Shown here: positions 17,641 through 26,565 of the stretch, in pieces
Position numbering within the stretch: the first letter of the stretch is position 1
Layout: the number at the start of each line of letters is the position of its first letter
Assembly: GCF_018860165.1 (NCBI RefSeq)
Contig: NZ_JAHKNG010000001.1
Location: forward strand, 62,001-126,000
DNA from: Paracoccus marinaquae
Lineage (GTDB): Bacteria; Pseudomonadota; Alphaproteobacteria; Rhodobacterales; Rhodobacteraceae
Reading direction: 5' to 3'
Length of the DNA stretch: 64,000 nucleotides
The notes under the pieces: generated by a model
Databases searched by the model: none
What the model was told of the DNA's origin: nothing
The model's input: only the letters and a program-made list of their open reading frames with translations
Translations under genes and position numbers: made by a program

Positions 17641-20060
17641 GATGCCGCCCGCCGCAGGCGCAGCGCGTTGCCGACCACGAAGACCGAGGACAGCGCCATC
17701 GCGCCTGCGCCCAGCATCGGTGACAGCTGCGGGCCGCCGAAGGGCACCAGCACCCCCATCGCCACCGGGATCAGCGCGGTGTTGTAGGCGAAGGCCCAGA
17801 ACAGGTTCTCGCGGATATTGCGCATCACCGCCCGCGACAGGCGGATGGCGCGGACCACGCCCGAGGGATCGCCCGACATCAGCACCGCGTCCGCCGATTC
17901 GATGGCGATATCGGTGCCGCTGCCGATGGCGATGCCGGTGCCTGCGGCGGCCAGTGCCGGAGCGTCGTTGATGCCGTCGCCGACGAAGACGGTCCGCTCG
18001 CCCATGGCCCGGATCGCAACCAGCTTGTCCTCGGGGCGCAGCCCGCCCTGCACCTCGTCGATGCCCAGCCGGCCACCGACCGCCTGCGCCGTGGCTGGCA
18101 TGTCGCCGGACAGCATGGTGGTCGACAGGCCCAGATCATGCAGGGCGCGGATTGTGCCCGCGGCTTCGGGGCGTTCGGGATCGGCCAGGGCAAAGCTGGC
18201 CACATGCCGCCCGCCGGCGGCAAGATGCACCGGCGTGGCGCCTTCGGCCGCGGCCCTTTCGGCGCGCACGGCGAGGGTCGGTTTCAGGGTCAGCCCGGCC
18301 CCTTCCAGCGCCGCGCGGTTGCCGATCAGCAGGTCCTGATCCTCGACCCGGGCGGTCAGCCCCAGCCCGGCGGCAGCGGTCACATCGGCCGCCTCGGGCG
18401 GCGTCAGGCCGCGGTCCTGCGCCGCCCGGACGATGGCGGCGGCCAGCGGGTGTTCCGACCGTGTCTCGGCGCCGGCCGCCAGACGCAGGGCCTCATCCTC
18501 GGCTATGCCCTCGACCCACAGATCGACCAGTTGCGGATGGCCAAGCGTCAGCGTGCCGGTCTTGTCGAAGGCCACGGTTTCGGCCTCGGCCAGCCGTTGC
18601 AGCGCGTCGCCGCGCCGGAACAGCACGCCCAGTTCGGCCCCGCGCCCGGTGCCGACCATGATCGAGACCGGCACCGCCAGCCCCATGGCACAGGGACAGG
18701 CGATGATCAGGACCGCGACCGCGGCGACGACCGCCTCGGCCAGCCCCGGCCCGAAGCCCAGCCACAGAAGGAAGGTCAGCGCGGCAAGCGCCATCACCGC
18801 CGGCACGAAGACCCGGGTGATGCGATCGACCAGCGCCTGCACCGGCAGCTTGGTCGCCTGCGCTGCCTCGACCATCGCCACGATCCGCGAAAGCGCGGTG
18901 TCCCCACCGGTCGCAGTGACCTGATAGGTCAGCGCGGCCTGGCCGTTCACCGTGCCGCCGGTGACGGCATCGCCCGGCTGCTTGACAGCCGGGACCGGTT
19001 CCCCGGTCAGCATGGATTCGTCGATATGGCCGCGGCCCTCGGTGATGACACCATCGACGGCCACACGCTCGCCCGGGGCGAGGCGGATCAGGTCGCCCCT
19101 GGCCAGTTCGGCGACGGGAACCTCGACCGGCTCGCCATCGCGCAGGACGGTGGCATGGTCCGGGGCCAGTTCGATCAGCCGCCGGATCGCCTCGCCGGCC
19201 TGGCCCTTGGCGCGCGCCTCGAGCCAGCGCCCCATCAGGATCAGCGTCACGATGACCGCCGCGGCCTCGAAATAGACGAAGCGCGATCCTTCGGGCACGA
19301 TCCCGGGCATGATCGTCACCGCCGCCGAATAGAGGAATGCGGCACCCGAGCCGAGGGCCACGAGGCTGTTCATCTCGGGTGCGCCGCGCAGCAGGGCGGG
19401 CAGGCCGACGGTGAAGAAGCGCCGCCCCGGTCCGGCCAGAACGGCCGCCGTCAGGACCATTTCCGCGACCCACAACGCCCGCGTGCCGATCAGCCCGCTG
19501 ACCCAGTGATGCAGGCCGGGAACCAGGTGACTGCCCATCTCGACCAGAAACAGCGGCAGGGTCAGCAGCAATGCCAGCAGGAACTGACGGCGCAATTCGC
19601 GCGCCTCGTCGCCGTGATCATGCGGGGCAGGGGCGGAATCGGCGATGACGGGCCGGGCGGGATAGCCGATGGCACTGACGGTTTCGGCCAGCGCCTCGGG
19701 GCTGACGCCGGGGGCATGGGTGATGCTGGCGCTGTGCGTGACGAGGTTGACGACCGCCTCGGTCACGTCCGGGCGGGCGCTCAGCGCGCGTTCGACCCGG
19801 CCGACGCAGGACGAGCAACTCATGCCCTCGATCTCAAGCCGGGTCGTGGTCAGTTCGGGCGGATAGCCCGCCTCGCTCAGCGCCGCGTCGATCTGCGGCA
19901 GGGCCGCGCCCTCCAGGCGCAGATGGGCGCGCTTGGTGACGGGGTTCACGCTGATGTCGCTGACGCCGGTCAGCGGGGCGAGGGCGCGTTCGACACGGGC
20001 CGCGCAAGAGGCGCAGCTGATGCCGGGAATGGTAAGGTCGAGTTCAGTGGCTGAGGTCAT
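17637..20060 (-). CDS. copA: copper(I)-exporting P-type ATPase
   Basis: 807-aa P1B-type ATPase. Two N-terminal heavy-metal-associated domains carry GISCASC and GMSCSSC. The transport motif CPC is in ACPCAMGLA, the phosphorylation site is DKTGT, the SEHPLA motif marks the nucleotide-binding domain, and GDGINDAPAL is the hinge. It pumps Cu(I) out of the cytoplasm. Together with cutA, the DUF2946-like gene and pcuC it makes a copper-handling neighbourhood. No CueR-type regulator gene is adjacent. Confidence 0.97.
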   Translation of the reverse strand: MTSATELDLTIPGISCASCAARVERALAPLTGVSDISVNPVTKRAHLRLEGAALPQIDAALSEAGYPPELTTTRLEIEGMSCSSCVGRVERALSARPDVTEAVVNLVTHSASITHAPGVSPEALAETVSAIGYPARPVIADSAPAPHDHGDEARELRRQFLLALLLTLPLFLVEMGSHLVPGLHHWVSGLIGTRALWVAEMVLTAAVLAGPGRRFFTVGLPALLRGAPEMNSLVALGSGAAFLYSAAVTIMPGIVPEGSRFVYFEAAAVIVTLILMGRWLEARAKGQAGEAIRRLIELAPDHATVLRDGEPVEVPVAELARGDLIRLAPGERVAVDGVITEGRGHIDESMLTGEPVPAVKQPGDAVTGGTVNGQAALTYQVTATGGDTALSRIVAMVEAAQATKLPVQALVDRITRVFVPAVMALAALTFLLWLGFGPGLAEAVVAAVAVLIIACPCAMGLAVPVSIMVGTGRGAELGVLFRRGDALQRLAEAETVAFDKTGTLTLGHPQLVDLWVEGIAEDEALRLAAGAETRSEHPLAAAIVRAAQDRGLTPPEAADVTAAAGLGLTARVEDQDLLIGNRAALEGAGLTLKPTLAVRAERAAAEGATPVHLAAGGRHVASFALADPERPEAAGTIRALHDLGLSTTMLSGDMPATAQAVGGRLGIDEVQGGLRPEDKLVAIRAMGERTVFVGDGINDAPALAAAGTGIAIGSGTDIAIESADAVLMSGDPSGVVRAIRLSRAVMRNIRENLFWAFAYNTALIPVAMGVLVPFGGPQLSPMLGAGAMALSSVFVVGNALRLRRAAS

Positions 20061-20486
20061 GTCCGTTCTCCCTGATCATGCCATATGGATGCTGCATGGT
20101 CGGGAAGAGCGGTGGCGCCTGTGGTCGGGCTGGCGGCGCCTTGGGAAGCTGCGGCTGCATGCGCGCCCGGTTGCTGCGCAGCCGTTCGGGCCGCAGCACC
20201 GGCCGGGCCAGATCCGGCCGTGCAGCAACATGGCATCGACAGGCGCGGTCGCCACGGGCGCGGCACAGATGCGCTGCCCGTCTGGCGGGTTTGCGGGGCG
20301 TTCTGCGAGGGCAGCCGCCCGTTCGGGGATGGTTCGCCTGAGCCATGGCCCGAGAAATGTGGCCGATTGCCGCCATATTCAAGTGGAAACGTCGCCCATA
20401 CGGTCTCTTGAGTTGCATGACCGCCATGCTGTCCGGTATTTTGCGCAGCACAGAACGATACGGACAGTATACAGGACAATCGAAGC
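20061..20486. other. 426-bp gap between copA and the L,D-transpeptidase gene
   Basis: This divergent gap should contain the promoters of copA (leftward) and the transpeptidase gene (rightward). Several frames stay open on both strands, but the encoded peptides are Arg/Ala/Pro/Cys-rich in the way expected of GC-rich noncoding DNA, and none has a recognisable family, clean signal peptide or good ribosome-binding site. The AT-richer part at 20380-20480, with the TATAC-containing stretch before the rightward gene, is the likely promoter zone. No CueR-like palindrome was found by eye. Confidence 0.5.
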
Positions 20487-21050
20487 ATGAACCGTCGTCA
20501 GATGATGTCGCTGGCCTTGCCGCTGATCGCCGCCCCGTCGCTTGCCCTTGCGCAGGCGGCGCCGGCCCCGGCCAAGGCGCGCGATCCCTATGCCCCCACC
20601 GAGGTTGCGATCCGGAACGATTTCGAGGTTGGCAGCATCGTCGTGGTCAGCAGGGATTTCTTCCTCTACCACGTCATCGCGCCCGGCAAGGCGGTCCGCT
20701 ACGGCGTTGCCGTCGGCAAGGACGAACTGGTCTGGAAGGGCCGCGCCACCATCGGGCGCAAGGTCGAATGGCCCAGTTGGACCCCGACGCAGGACATGAT
20801 CAAGCGCAATCCGGGCCAATACGCGAAATACGCCAATGGCATGCCGGGCGGGCCGACCAATCCGCTGGGCGCGCGGGCGCTGTATCTCTACAACGCCAAG
20901 GGGCAGGACACGGCGATCCGCATCCATGGCACGACCGAGCCGAACTCGATCGGCCGTGCGGTCTCGAACGGCTGCCTCCGGATGCGCAACGAGGCGGTGA
21001 TGAGCCTGTTCGACCAGGTTCCGATCGGAACACCGGTCTACGTTTACTGA
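20487..21050 (+). CDS. L,D-transpeptidase (YkuD family)
   Basis: 187-aa exported enzyme: signal peptide MNRRQMMSLALPLIAAPSLALA, then a YkuD domain. The catalytic block IRIHGTTEPNSIGRAVSNGCLRM holds the His and the nucleophilic Cys of the HXX14-17-S-H/N-GC-R motif. Such enzymes make 3-3 crosslinks in peptidoglycan or anchor lipoproteins or outer-membrane proteins to it. The start follows GACAATCGAAGC, a weak site. A good terminator follows, so the gene stands alone. Confidence 0.94.
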   Translation: MNRRQMMSLALPLIAAPSLALAQAAPAPAKARDPYAPTEVAIRNDFEVGSIVVVSRDFFLYHVIAPGKAVRYGVAVGKDELVWKGRATIGRKVEWPSWTPTQDMIKRNPGQYAKYANGMPGGPTNPLGARALYLYNAKGQDTAIRIHGTTEPNSIGRAVSNGCLRMRNEAVMSLFDQVPIGTPVYVY

Positions 21051-21078
21051 TCCGGGCGGCCGGACGGCACCTGCTGCA

Positions 21079-21106
21079 GGCCCCGCTTCGGCGGGGCCGT
21101 TGTTTT
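21079..21106 (+). terminator. intrinsic terminator after the L,D-transpeptidase gene
   Basis: GGCCCCGC-TTCG-GCGGGGCC (21079-21098) with a UUCG tetraloop, followed by GTTGTTTT. It lies about 30 bp after the stop codon. Confidence 0.85.
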
Positions 21107-21185
21107 CTGCGGGGTCGCCCGATTGTGAACCTGCCGGTTCGCCTCCGGGTTTAGGCTGTTGTCGGATGCAACAGGAGGATGGCCG

Positions 21186-22073
21186 ATGACCCGGATGACC
21201 GCGAAGGACTTTCCGCAGGAACTGTTGGAACTTTACGACTATTACGCGCATGGCAGGATCACCAAGCGCGACTTTCTGGACCGTGCTGCGAAATTCGCCG
21301 TGGGCAGCGTGACGGCGGCGGTGCTGCTGGACATGCTGAGCCCGGATTACGCGCTGGCCGAGCAGGTCAGTTTCAACGATCCCGATATCCTGGCGGAATA
21401 TGTCACCTATGCCTCGCCGCAGGGTCATGGCGAGGTGCGCGGCTATCTCGTGCGGCCCGCCATCGCCGAGGGGCCCTTGCCGGCCGTGCTGGTCATCCAC
21501 GAAAATCGCGGATTGAACCCCTATATCGAGGATGTGGCGCGGCGGCTGGCCAAGACCGGCTACATGGCGCTGGCGCCGGACGGGCTGAGTTCGGTCGGCG
21601 GCTATCCGGGCAATGATGCCGAGGGGCGAAAATTGCAGCAGACGGTGGATGGCACGAGGCTGATGAACGATTTCTTCGCCGCGGCCGAACATCTGATGAC
21701 GCGCGAGGATTCGACCGGCAAGGTCGGCTGTGTCGGCTTCTGCTATGGCGGCGGGGTCTGCAATGCGCTGGCCGTGGCTTATCCGGAACTGGCGGCCTCG
21801 GTGCCCTTCTACGGCCGTCAGGCCAGTGCCGAGGATGCGCCGAAGATCAAGGCGCCACTGCTGTTGCACTATGCCGGACTGGACGAGCGCGTCAACGAGG
21901 GCTGGCCCGCCTATGAGCAGGCGTTGCAGGCCGCCGGGGTGACCTATGAGGGGCATATCTATCCGGGCGTGAACCACGGCTTTCACAACGATTCCACGCC
22001 GCGCTATGATCAGGCGGCGGCGGAACTGGCCTGGCAGCGTACGCTGGACTGGTTCGGGCGCTACCTGTCCTGA
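21186..22073 (+). CDS. dienelactone hydrolase family protein, probably exported
   Basis: 295-aa alpha/beta hydrolase of the dienelactone hydrolase family. The nucleophile elbow is GFCYGGG with Cys as nucleophile, and a C-terminal NHGF supplies the His. The first ~60 residues form a leader with a hydrophobic stretch ([16 protein letters not shown]) preceded by a basic segment, a feature of exported members. The ATG at 21186 is 7 bp after AGGAGG, which decides the start over an earlier ATG at 21159. The substrate is unknown. The end overlaps the convergent pnp gene by 13 bp. Confidence 0.9.
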   Translation: MTRMTAKDFPQELLELYDYYAHGRITKRDFLDRAAKFAVGSVTAAVLLDMLSPDYALAEQVSFNDPDILAEYVTYASPQGHGEVRGYLVRPAIAEGPLPAVLVIHENRGLNPYIEDVARRLAKTGYMALAPDGLSSVGGYPGNDAEGRKLQQTVDGTRLMNDFFAAAEHLMTREDSTGKVGCVGFCYGGGVCNALAVAYPELAASVPFYGRQASAEDAPKIKAPLLLHYAGLDERVNEGWPAYEQALQAAGVTYEGHIYPGVNHGFHNDSTPRYDQAAAELAWQRTLDWFGRYLS

Positions 22074-22870
22074 GCCTCGCGCAGAAAGCGGCGCAGCACG
22101 GCCTCGAGTTTCGAGGCGCCGATCGGGGCCATGGCCTTGGTATGGTCATGGCTGATCGCCTCGTCGCTGAGCCCGGCGCCCATATTGGTGATGACCGAGA
22201 TGGCCGCGCAGCGCAGCCCGAGAAAGCGGCCAAGGATGATCTCGGGCACGGTCGACATGCCCACGGCGTCGGCGCCCAGTATGCGCGCCGCGCGGATCTC
22301 GGCCGGGGTCTCGAAGCTGGGCCCCGAGAACCAGCAATAGACGCCTTCCGCCAGTTCGATCCCCTCGGCCTGGGCCGCGGATTTCAGTGCCGCCCGCATC
22401 CGCGGGTCATGCGCGTCGGTCATGGGCACGAAGCGGGCATCGGTCCTCTCGCCGATCAGCGGGTTGGTGCCGGCGAATGCGATGTGGTCGTCCAGCATCA
22501 TCAGCCCGCCGGGCGGAATATCGGCGCGCAGCGAGCCGGCGGCATTGGTCAGGATCAGCTTCCCGCACCCAAGCGCGGCGAGGGTTTCCAGCGGCAGCCG
22601 CATGGCGTCGGCGCGGCCCGATTCATAGTAATGCGACCGCCCGCCGAAGACCGCGACACGGCGCCCCTCCAGCTGCCCGATGACCAATTGCGGCACATGG
22701 CCCGACACGCCGGCATGCGGAAAACCCGGCAGATCGTCATAGGGGATGGCCACGCCCGCGACATGGGCCGACAGATGCCCCAGCCCCGAACCGAGGATCA
22801 GCCCGTATTCCGGCGCCGCGTCGCCTGCGCGGTCGCGGATCAGGGCGGCAAGCTCAGCGCTCTTTGACAT
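22061..22870 (-). CDS. punA: purine nucleoside phosphorylase
   Basis: 269-aa enzyme of the trimeric PNP family, which splits purine nucleosides with phosphate to free base and ribose-1-phosphate. Family stretches: [10 protein letters not shown] near the N-terminus, [20 protein letters not shown], and [14 protein letters not shown] with the phosphate/base-binding Glu. The start (MSKSAEL) overlaps the upstream permease gene by 17 bp. It is the last gene of the nucleoside uptake operon, so imported nucleosides are probably its substrates. Confidence 0.95.
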   Translation of the reverse strand: MSKSAELAALIRDRAGDAAPEYGLILGSGLGHLSAHVAGVAIPYDDLPGFPHAGVSGHVPQLVIGQLEGRRVAVFGGRSHYYESGRADAMRLPLETLAALGCGKLILTNAAGSLRADIPPGGLMMLDDHIAFAGTNPLIGERTDARFVPMTDAHDPRMRAALKSAAQAEGIELAEGVYCWFSGPSFETPAEIRAARILGADAVGMSTVPEIILGRFLGLRCAAISVITNMGAGLSDEAISHDHTKAMAPIGASKLEAVLRRFLREAQDR

Positions 22871-23819
22871 AGGGTTCTCCGCCCGCGCGCGGCGGGATGG
22901 CGCGGCCGACGAAGCCGGCAAGGATGATGACGGTCAGGATATAGGGGAGCGCGTTCATGAACATCGACGGGATGGTGATCGGGCCGATCTCGAGATTGGG
23001 ATAGCGGTTGGCGATCGCTTCGAGCAGGCCGAAGAGGAAGGTGGCGAACAGCGCGTTCCACGGCCGCCACTTGGCGAAGATCAGCGCGGCCAGCGCGATG
23101 AAGCCGCGGCCCGCCGTCATCTCCTTCACGAAGCCCGCCGACAGGCCGGTTGCCAGATAGGCGCCGGCCAGCCCGCAGAGGATGCCGCAGATGGCGATGG
23201 CGGCAAAGCGCAGGCGCGTGACCGACACGCCGGCCGTATCGACCGAGGCGGGGTTCTCGCCCACCGCGCGCAGCCGCAGCCCGAAGCGGGTGCGAAACAG
23301 CACCCACCATGTCAGCGGCACGCAGAGAAAGGCGACATAGACGAGGATCGTGTGCCCCGAGATCAGGTCGGCATAGATCGGCCCGATGAAGGGCACATTC
23401 CGCAGGCTGTCGGCGAAGGGCAGGGTGATCTCGCCAAAGCGGCCGCCGCCGGTCAGCGACGGGGTGCGCCCGCCGAGGCCGAAGATCTTCTGTCCCAGCA
23501 GCACCGTCATGCCCGAGGCAAGGAAGTTGATCGCCACACCCGAGATCAGCTGGTTGCCCATGAAGGTGATCGAGGCGAGGCCGTGGATCAGCGACAGCGC
23601 CATCGACCCCGCGATCCCCGCCAGCAGGCCCAGCCACGGGCTGCCAGTGACGAAGGCGACCGCCGCCGAGGTGAAGGCGGCCATCAGCATCTTGCCTTCC
23701 AGCCCGATATCGAAGACGCCCGAGCGTTCGGAATAAAGCCCGGCCAGACAGGCCAGCAGCAGCGGCGTCATCAGCCGCACGGCGCTGTCGAGGATCTGGA
23801 TCGCGGTAGCGAAATCCAT
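22854..23819 (-). CDS. nucleoside-type ABC transporter permease (second)
   Basis: 321-aa inner-membrane permease of the BPD_transp_2 (ribose/nucleoside-type) family with roughly eight membrane segments. The FDIGLEGKMLMAAF stretch and the AVGENPASVDTAGV loop near residue 200 are characteristic of NupQ/NupC-type permeases paired with BMP binding proteins. The start codon overlaps the stop of the first permease by one base and the end overlaps pnp, so the genes are translated as a chain. Confidence 0.92.
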   Translation of the reverse strand: MDFATAIQILDSAVRLMTPLLLACLAGLYSERSGVFDIGLEGKMLMAAFTSAAVAFVTGSPWLGLLAGIAGSMALSLIHGLASITFMGNQLISGVAINFLASGMTVLLGQKIFGLGGRTPSLTGGGRFGEITLPFADSLRNVPFIGPIYADLISGHTILVYVAFLCVPLTWWVLFRTRFGLRLRAVGENPASVDTAGVSVTRLRFAAIAICGILCGLAGAYLATGLSAGFVKEMTAGRGFIALAALIFAKWRPWNALFATFLFGLLEAIANRYPNLEIGPITIPSMFMNALPYILTVIILAGFVGRAIPPRAGGEPYVKER

Positions 23820-24916
23820 CAGCTGTCCCCCCGTTGGCGCAGCGACAGGAACAGCCTCTCCAGCGGCATGCGGACCATGTTGTCCAGCGCCCCGGTGAAC
23901 AGGATGACCAGCGCCTGGATCACGATGATCAGTTCGCGCGGGATCGAGGTCCACAGCGCCAGTTCGCCCCCACCCTGATAAAGGAAACCGAACAGAAGCG
24001 CGGCCAGAAACACGCCGACAGGGTGGTTGCGTCCCATCAGCGCCACGGCGATGCCGATGAAGCCCGCGCCCTCGACCGCGTTCAGCAGCAGCCGCTCGGC
24101 CTCGCCCATGACATTGTTGATCGCCATCATCCCGGCCAGCCCGCCCGAGATCAGCATGGTGACGAGGATGATCCGCACCGGCTTGATGCCGGCATAGATC
24201 GCCGCGGGTTCCGAACGGCCGAGGGCGCGGATCTCGTAGCCGAGGCGGCTGCGCCAGATCAGCAGCCAGACCAGCAGGCAGGCGGCGATGGCGACGAAGA
24301 ACGAGATATTGACCGGCGTGTTGCGGCCCCAGTCGATGCCGATGGCCGCCGCCATGTCGGTCAGGGCGGGCAGATGCGTGGCCTCGGGGAACCGGGCCGA
24401 GGACGGGTCCATGCTGCCGGGGGGGCGCAGGATGTTCACCAGGACATAGTTCAGCGTCGCCGCGGCGATGAAGTTGAACATGATCGTGGTGATGACGATA
24501 TGGCTGCCGCGTTTCGCCTGCAGCCAGGCCGGGATCAGCGCCCAGGCCGCGCCGAACAGCGCCGCGCCGATCATCGCCACGGGCAGCGCGATCGACCAAT
24601 GCGGCAGCGGCAGATAGAGCAGCACCAGCGCCACCCCCAGCCCGCCCATCGCCGCCTGCCCCTCGCCGCCGATATTGAACAGGCTGGCGTGATAGGCGAC
24701 CGCGACCGCAAGGCCGGTAAAGACGAAATTCGTGGTGTAATATAGCGTGAAACCCCAGCCATAGCTGGAGCCGAGGGCGCCCTCGACCATGGTGTTCAGT
24801 GCAAGCCAGGGGCTTTCGCCGATGGCAAGGATCACCAGCGCGGAAATCGCCATGGCCAGAAACAGCGAGATCAGCGGCGTCAGGATCACATCCGCCCATT
24901 TCGGCATCTTGTCCAT
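23819..24916 (-). CDS. nucleoside-type ABC transporter permease (first)
   Basis: 365-aa inner-membrane permease of the same family as its neighbour but longer. Seen in it are an N-terminal membrane segment (LISLFLAMAISALVILAIG), the FNIGGEGQAAMGGLG stretch equivalent to the partner's FDIGLEGK motif, and a conserved ALGRSEPAAIYAGI loop. It would form the heterodimeric channel with the second permease. Its start overlaps the ATPase stop by one base. Confidence 0.92.
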   Translation of the reverse strand: MDKMPKWADVILTPLISLFLAMAISALVILAIGESPWLALNTMVEGALGSSYGWGFTLYYTTNFVFTGLAVAVAYHASLFNIGGEGQAAMGGLGVALVLLYLPLPHWSIALPVAMIGAALFGAAWALIPAWLQAKRGSHIVITTIMFNFIAAATLNYVLVNILRPPGSMDPSSARFPEATHLPALTDMAAAIGIDWGRNTPVNISFFVAIAACLLVWLLIWRSRLGYEIRALGRSEPAAIYAGIKPVRIILVTMLISGGLAGMMAINNVMGEAERLLLNAVEGAGFIGIAVALMGRNHPVGVFLAALLFGFLYQGGGELALWTSIPRELIIVIQALVILFTGALDNMVRMPLERLFLSLRQRGDS

Positions 24917-26565
24917 CAGCCGCGCCCTTCCGGTCGGTCCGTGCCCTGCTGGCGCGCGGGCGGGGTGCCGGCGGCGTCGGGCACGGGTCCGGTCTCGGTG
25001 ACGCCGGCCATCAGCAGGCCCAGTTCTCCGGTCGTGGTCTGGTCGGGCAGGCGTTCGCCCATGATGCGGCCGTCGAACATCACCGCGATCCGGTCCGACA
25101 GCGACAGGATCTCGTCCAGTTCCACGCTGACCAGCAGCACCGCCTTGCCGGCGTCGCGCAGCTCGACGATGCGCTTGTGAATGAACTCGATGGCGCCGAT
25201 ATCGACGCCGCGGGTGGGCTGGCCGACCAGCAGCAGGTCGGGATTGCGCTCGATCTCGCGGGCGACGACGATCTTCTGCTGGTTCCCGCCGGAAAAGTTC
25301 CGCGCGGCGAGGTTCGGATCCCGAGGCCGGACATCGAAATCCTCCATGTATTTCCCGGCATCGGCCTTGATCGCGGCGTTGTTCATCAACAGCCCGCGCT
25401 GATATTCCGGCTTGTCGTGATAGCCGAAGGCGACGTTCTCCCAGGCCGCGAAATCCATGATCAGCCCCTCGACCTGCCGATCCTCGGGGACATGGCCGAT
25501 GCCGCGCCTGCGCCGCGTGGCGGCATCGGATTTCGTGCCGGTCAGGTCCAGCACCTCGCCATTCATGCGGATCGTACCGCTGACCTTGCTGCCCTTCTCG
25601 GGATAGCCGCCCAGCAGTTCCAGAAGCTGCGTCTGGCCGTTGCCGGACACCCCGGCGATGCCGAGGATTTCTCCCGCGCGGATGTCGAAACTGATGCCGC
25701 GCAGACGTTCCACGCCCTCGTCATCGACCAGCTTCAGGTCGCGCACCTCGAGGACCGGGGCGCCGGGATTGGCCGGGGCCTTGTCGATCTCCAGCAGCAC
25801 CTTGCGGCCGACCATCAGTTCGGCCAGTTCCTCGGGGCTGGTCTCGGCCGTCCTGACCGATGCCACCATCTCGCCGCGCCGCATGACCGACACGTTGTCG
25901 GTGATCTCCATGATCTCGCGCAGCTTGTGGGTGATCAGGATGATGGTCTTGCCCTCGGCCTTCAGCCCTTCGAGGATGCGGAACAGGTGGTCCGCCTCGG
26001 CCGGGGTCAGGACGCCCGTGGGTTCGTCAAGGATCAGGATGTCGGCCTGCCGGTACAGCGCCTTCAGGATCTCGACCCGCTGCTGGTGGCCGACCGACAG
26101 TTCCTCGATGGTCTCGTCCGGATCCACGTTCAGCTGATAATCCTTGGCCAGCTGTTTCAGCACACCGCGCGCCTTGGCCAGCGAGGGGCGCAGCAGGGCG
26201 CCGTCCTCGGCCCCGAGGATGATGTTCTCCAGCACGGTGAAGTTCTGCACCAGCTTGAAATGCTGGAAGACCATGCCGATGCCGGCGCGGATCGCGGTCT
26301 GGCTGTCCGAGATGGTCAGTGCCTGGCCATTGACGAGTATCTGGCCGCGATCGGGCTTGTAGAAGCCATAGAGGATCGACATCAGCGTCGACTTGCCGGC
26401 ACCGTTCTCGCCGATGATGCCGTGGATCGTGCCCTTGGGCACCTTCAGGTCGATATTCCTGTTCGCCTGCACCGGGCCGAAGGCCTTGGATATCCCGCGC
26501 AGTTCGATGGCGGCAGGGGCGGCCTCATCCGGCCGCCCCCCGATCTGCTGCGCCGCCGCGGCCAT
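24916..26565 (-). CDS. nucleoside-type ABC transporter ATPase, duplicated
   Basis: 549-aa protein with two fused ATP-binding domains, as in sugar/nucleoside importers (RbsA/NupO type). The first half has GENGAGKST and LSVGHQQRVEI with the LDEPTGVLTP Walker B. The second half begins near residue 265, has the degenerate GVSGNGQTQLL P-loop and the NFSGGNQQKIVVARE signature. The unequal halves are normal for the family. It is located between the BMP protein and the permeases. Confidence 0.95.
   Translation of the reverse strand: MAAAAQQIGGRPDEAAPAAIELRGISKAFGPVQANRNIDLKVPKGTIHGIIGENGAGKSTLMSILYGFYKPDRGQILVNGQALTISDSQTAIRAGIGMVFQHFKLVQNFTVLENIILGAEDGALLRPSLAKARGVLKQLAKDYQLNVDPDETIEELSVGHQQRVEILKALYRQADILILDEPTGVLTPAEADHLFRILEGLKAEGKTIILITHKLREIMEITDNVSVMRRGEMVASVRTAETSPEELAELMVGRKVLLEIDKAPANPGAPVLEVRDLKLVDDEGVERLRGISFDIRAGEILGIAGVSGNGQTQLLELLGGYPEKGSKVSGTIRMNGEVLDLTGTKSDAATRRRRGIGHVPEDRQVEGLIMDFAAWENVAFGYHDKPEYQRGLLMNNAAIKADAGKYMEDFDVRPRDPNLAARNFSGGNQQKIVVAREIERNPDLLLVGQPTRGVDIGAIEFIHKRIVELRDAGKAVLLVSVELDEILSLSDRIAVMFDGRIMGERLPDQTTTGELGLLMAGVTETGPVPDAAGTPPARQQGTDRPEGRG

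Noticed and set aside
18138-20054. 638-codon open frame on the plus strand opposite copA
   Set aside because: Its product is Gly/Gln/His/Arg-rich and has no recognisable domain, while the opposite strand has every P-type ATPase motif in order.
20044-20490. Small protein genes in the gap before copA
   Set aside because: Frames on both strands give Arg/Ala/Pro/Cys-rich peptides without signal peptide, domain or good ribosome-binding site; none could be preferred.
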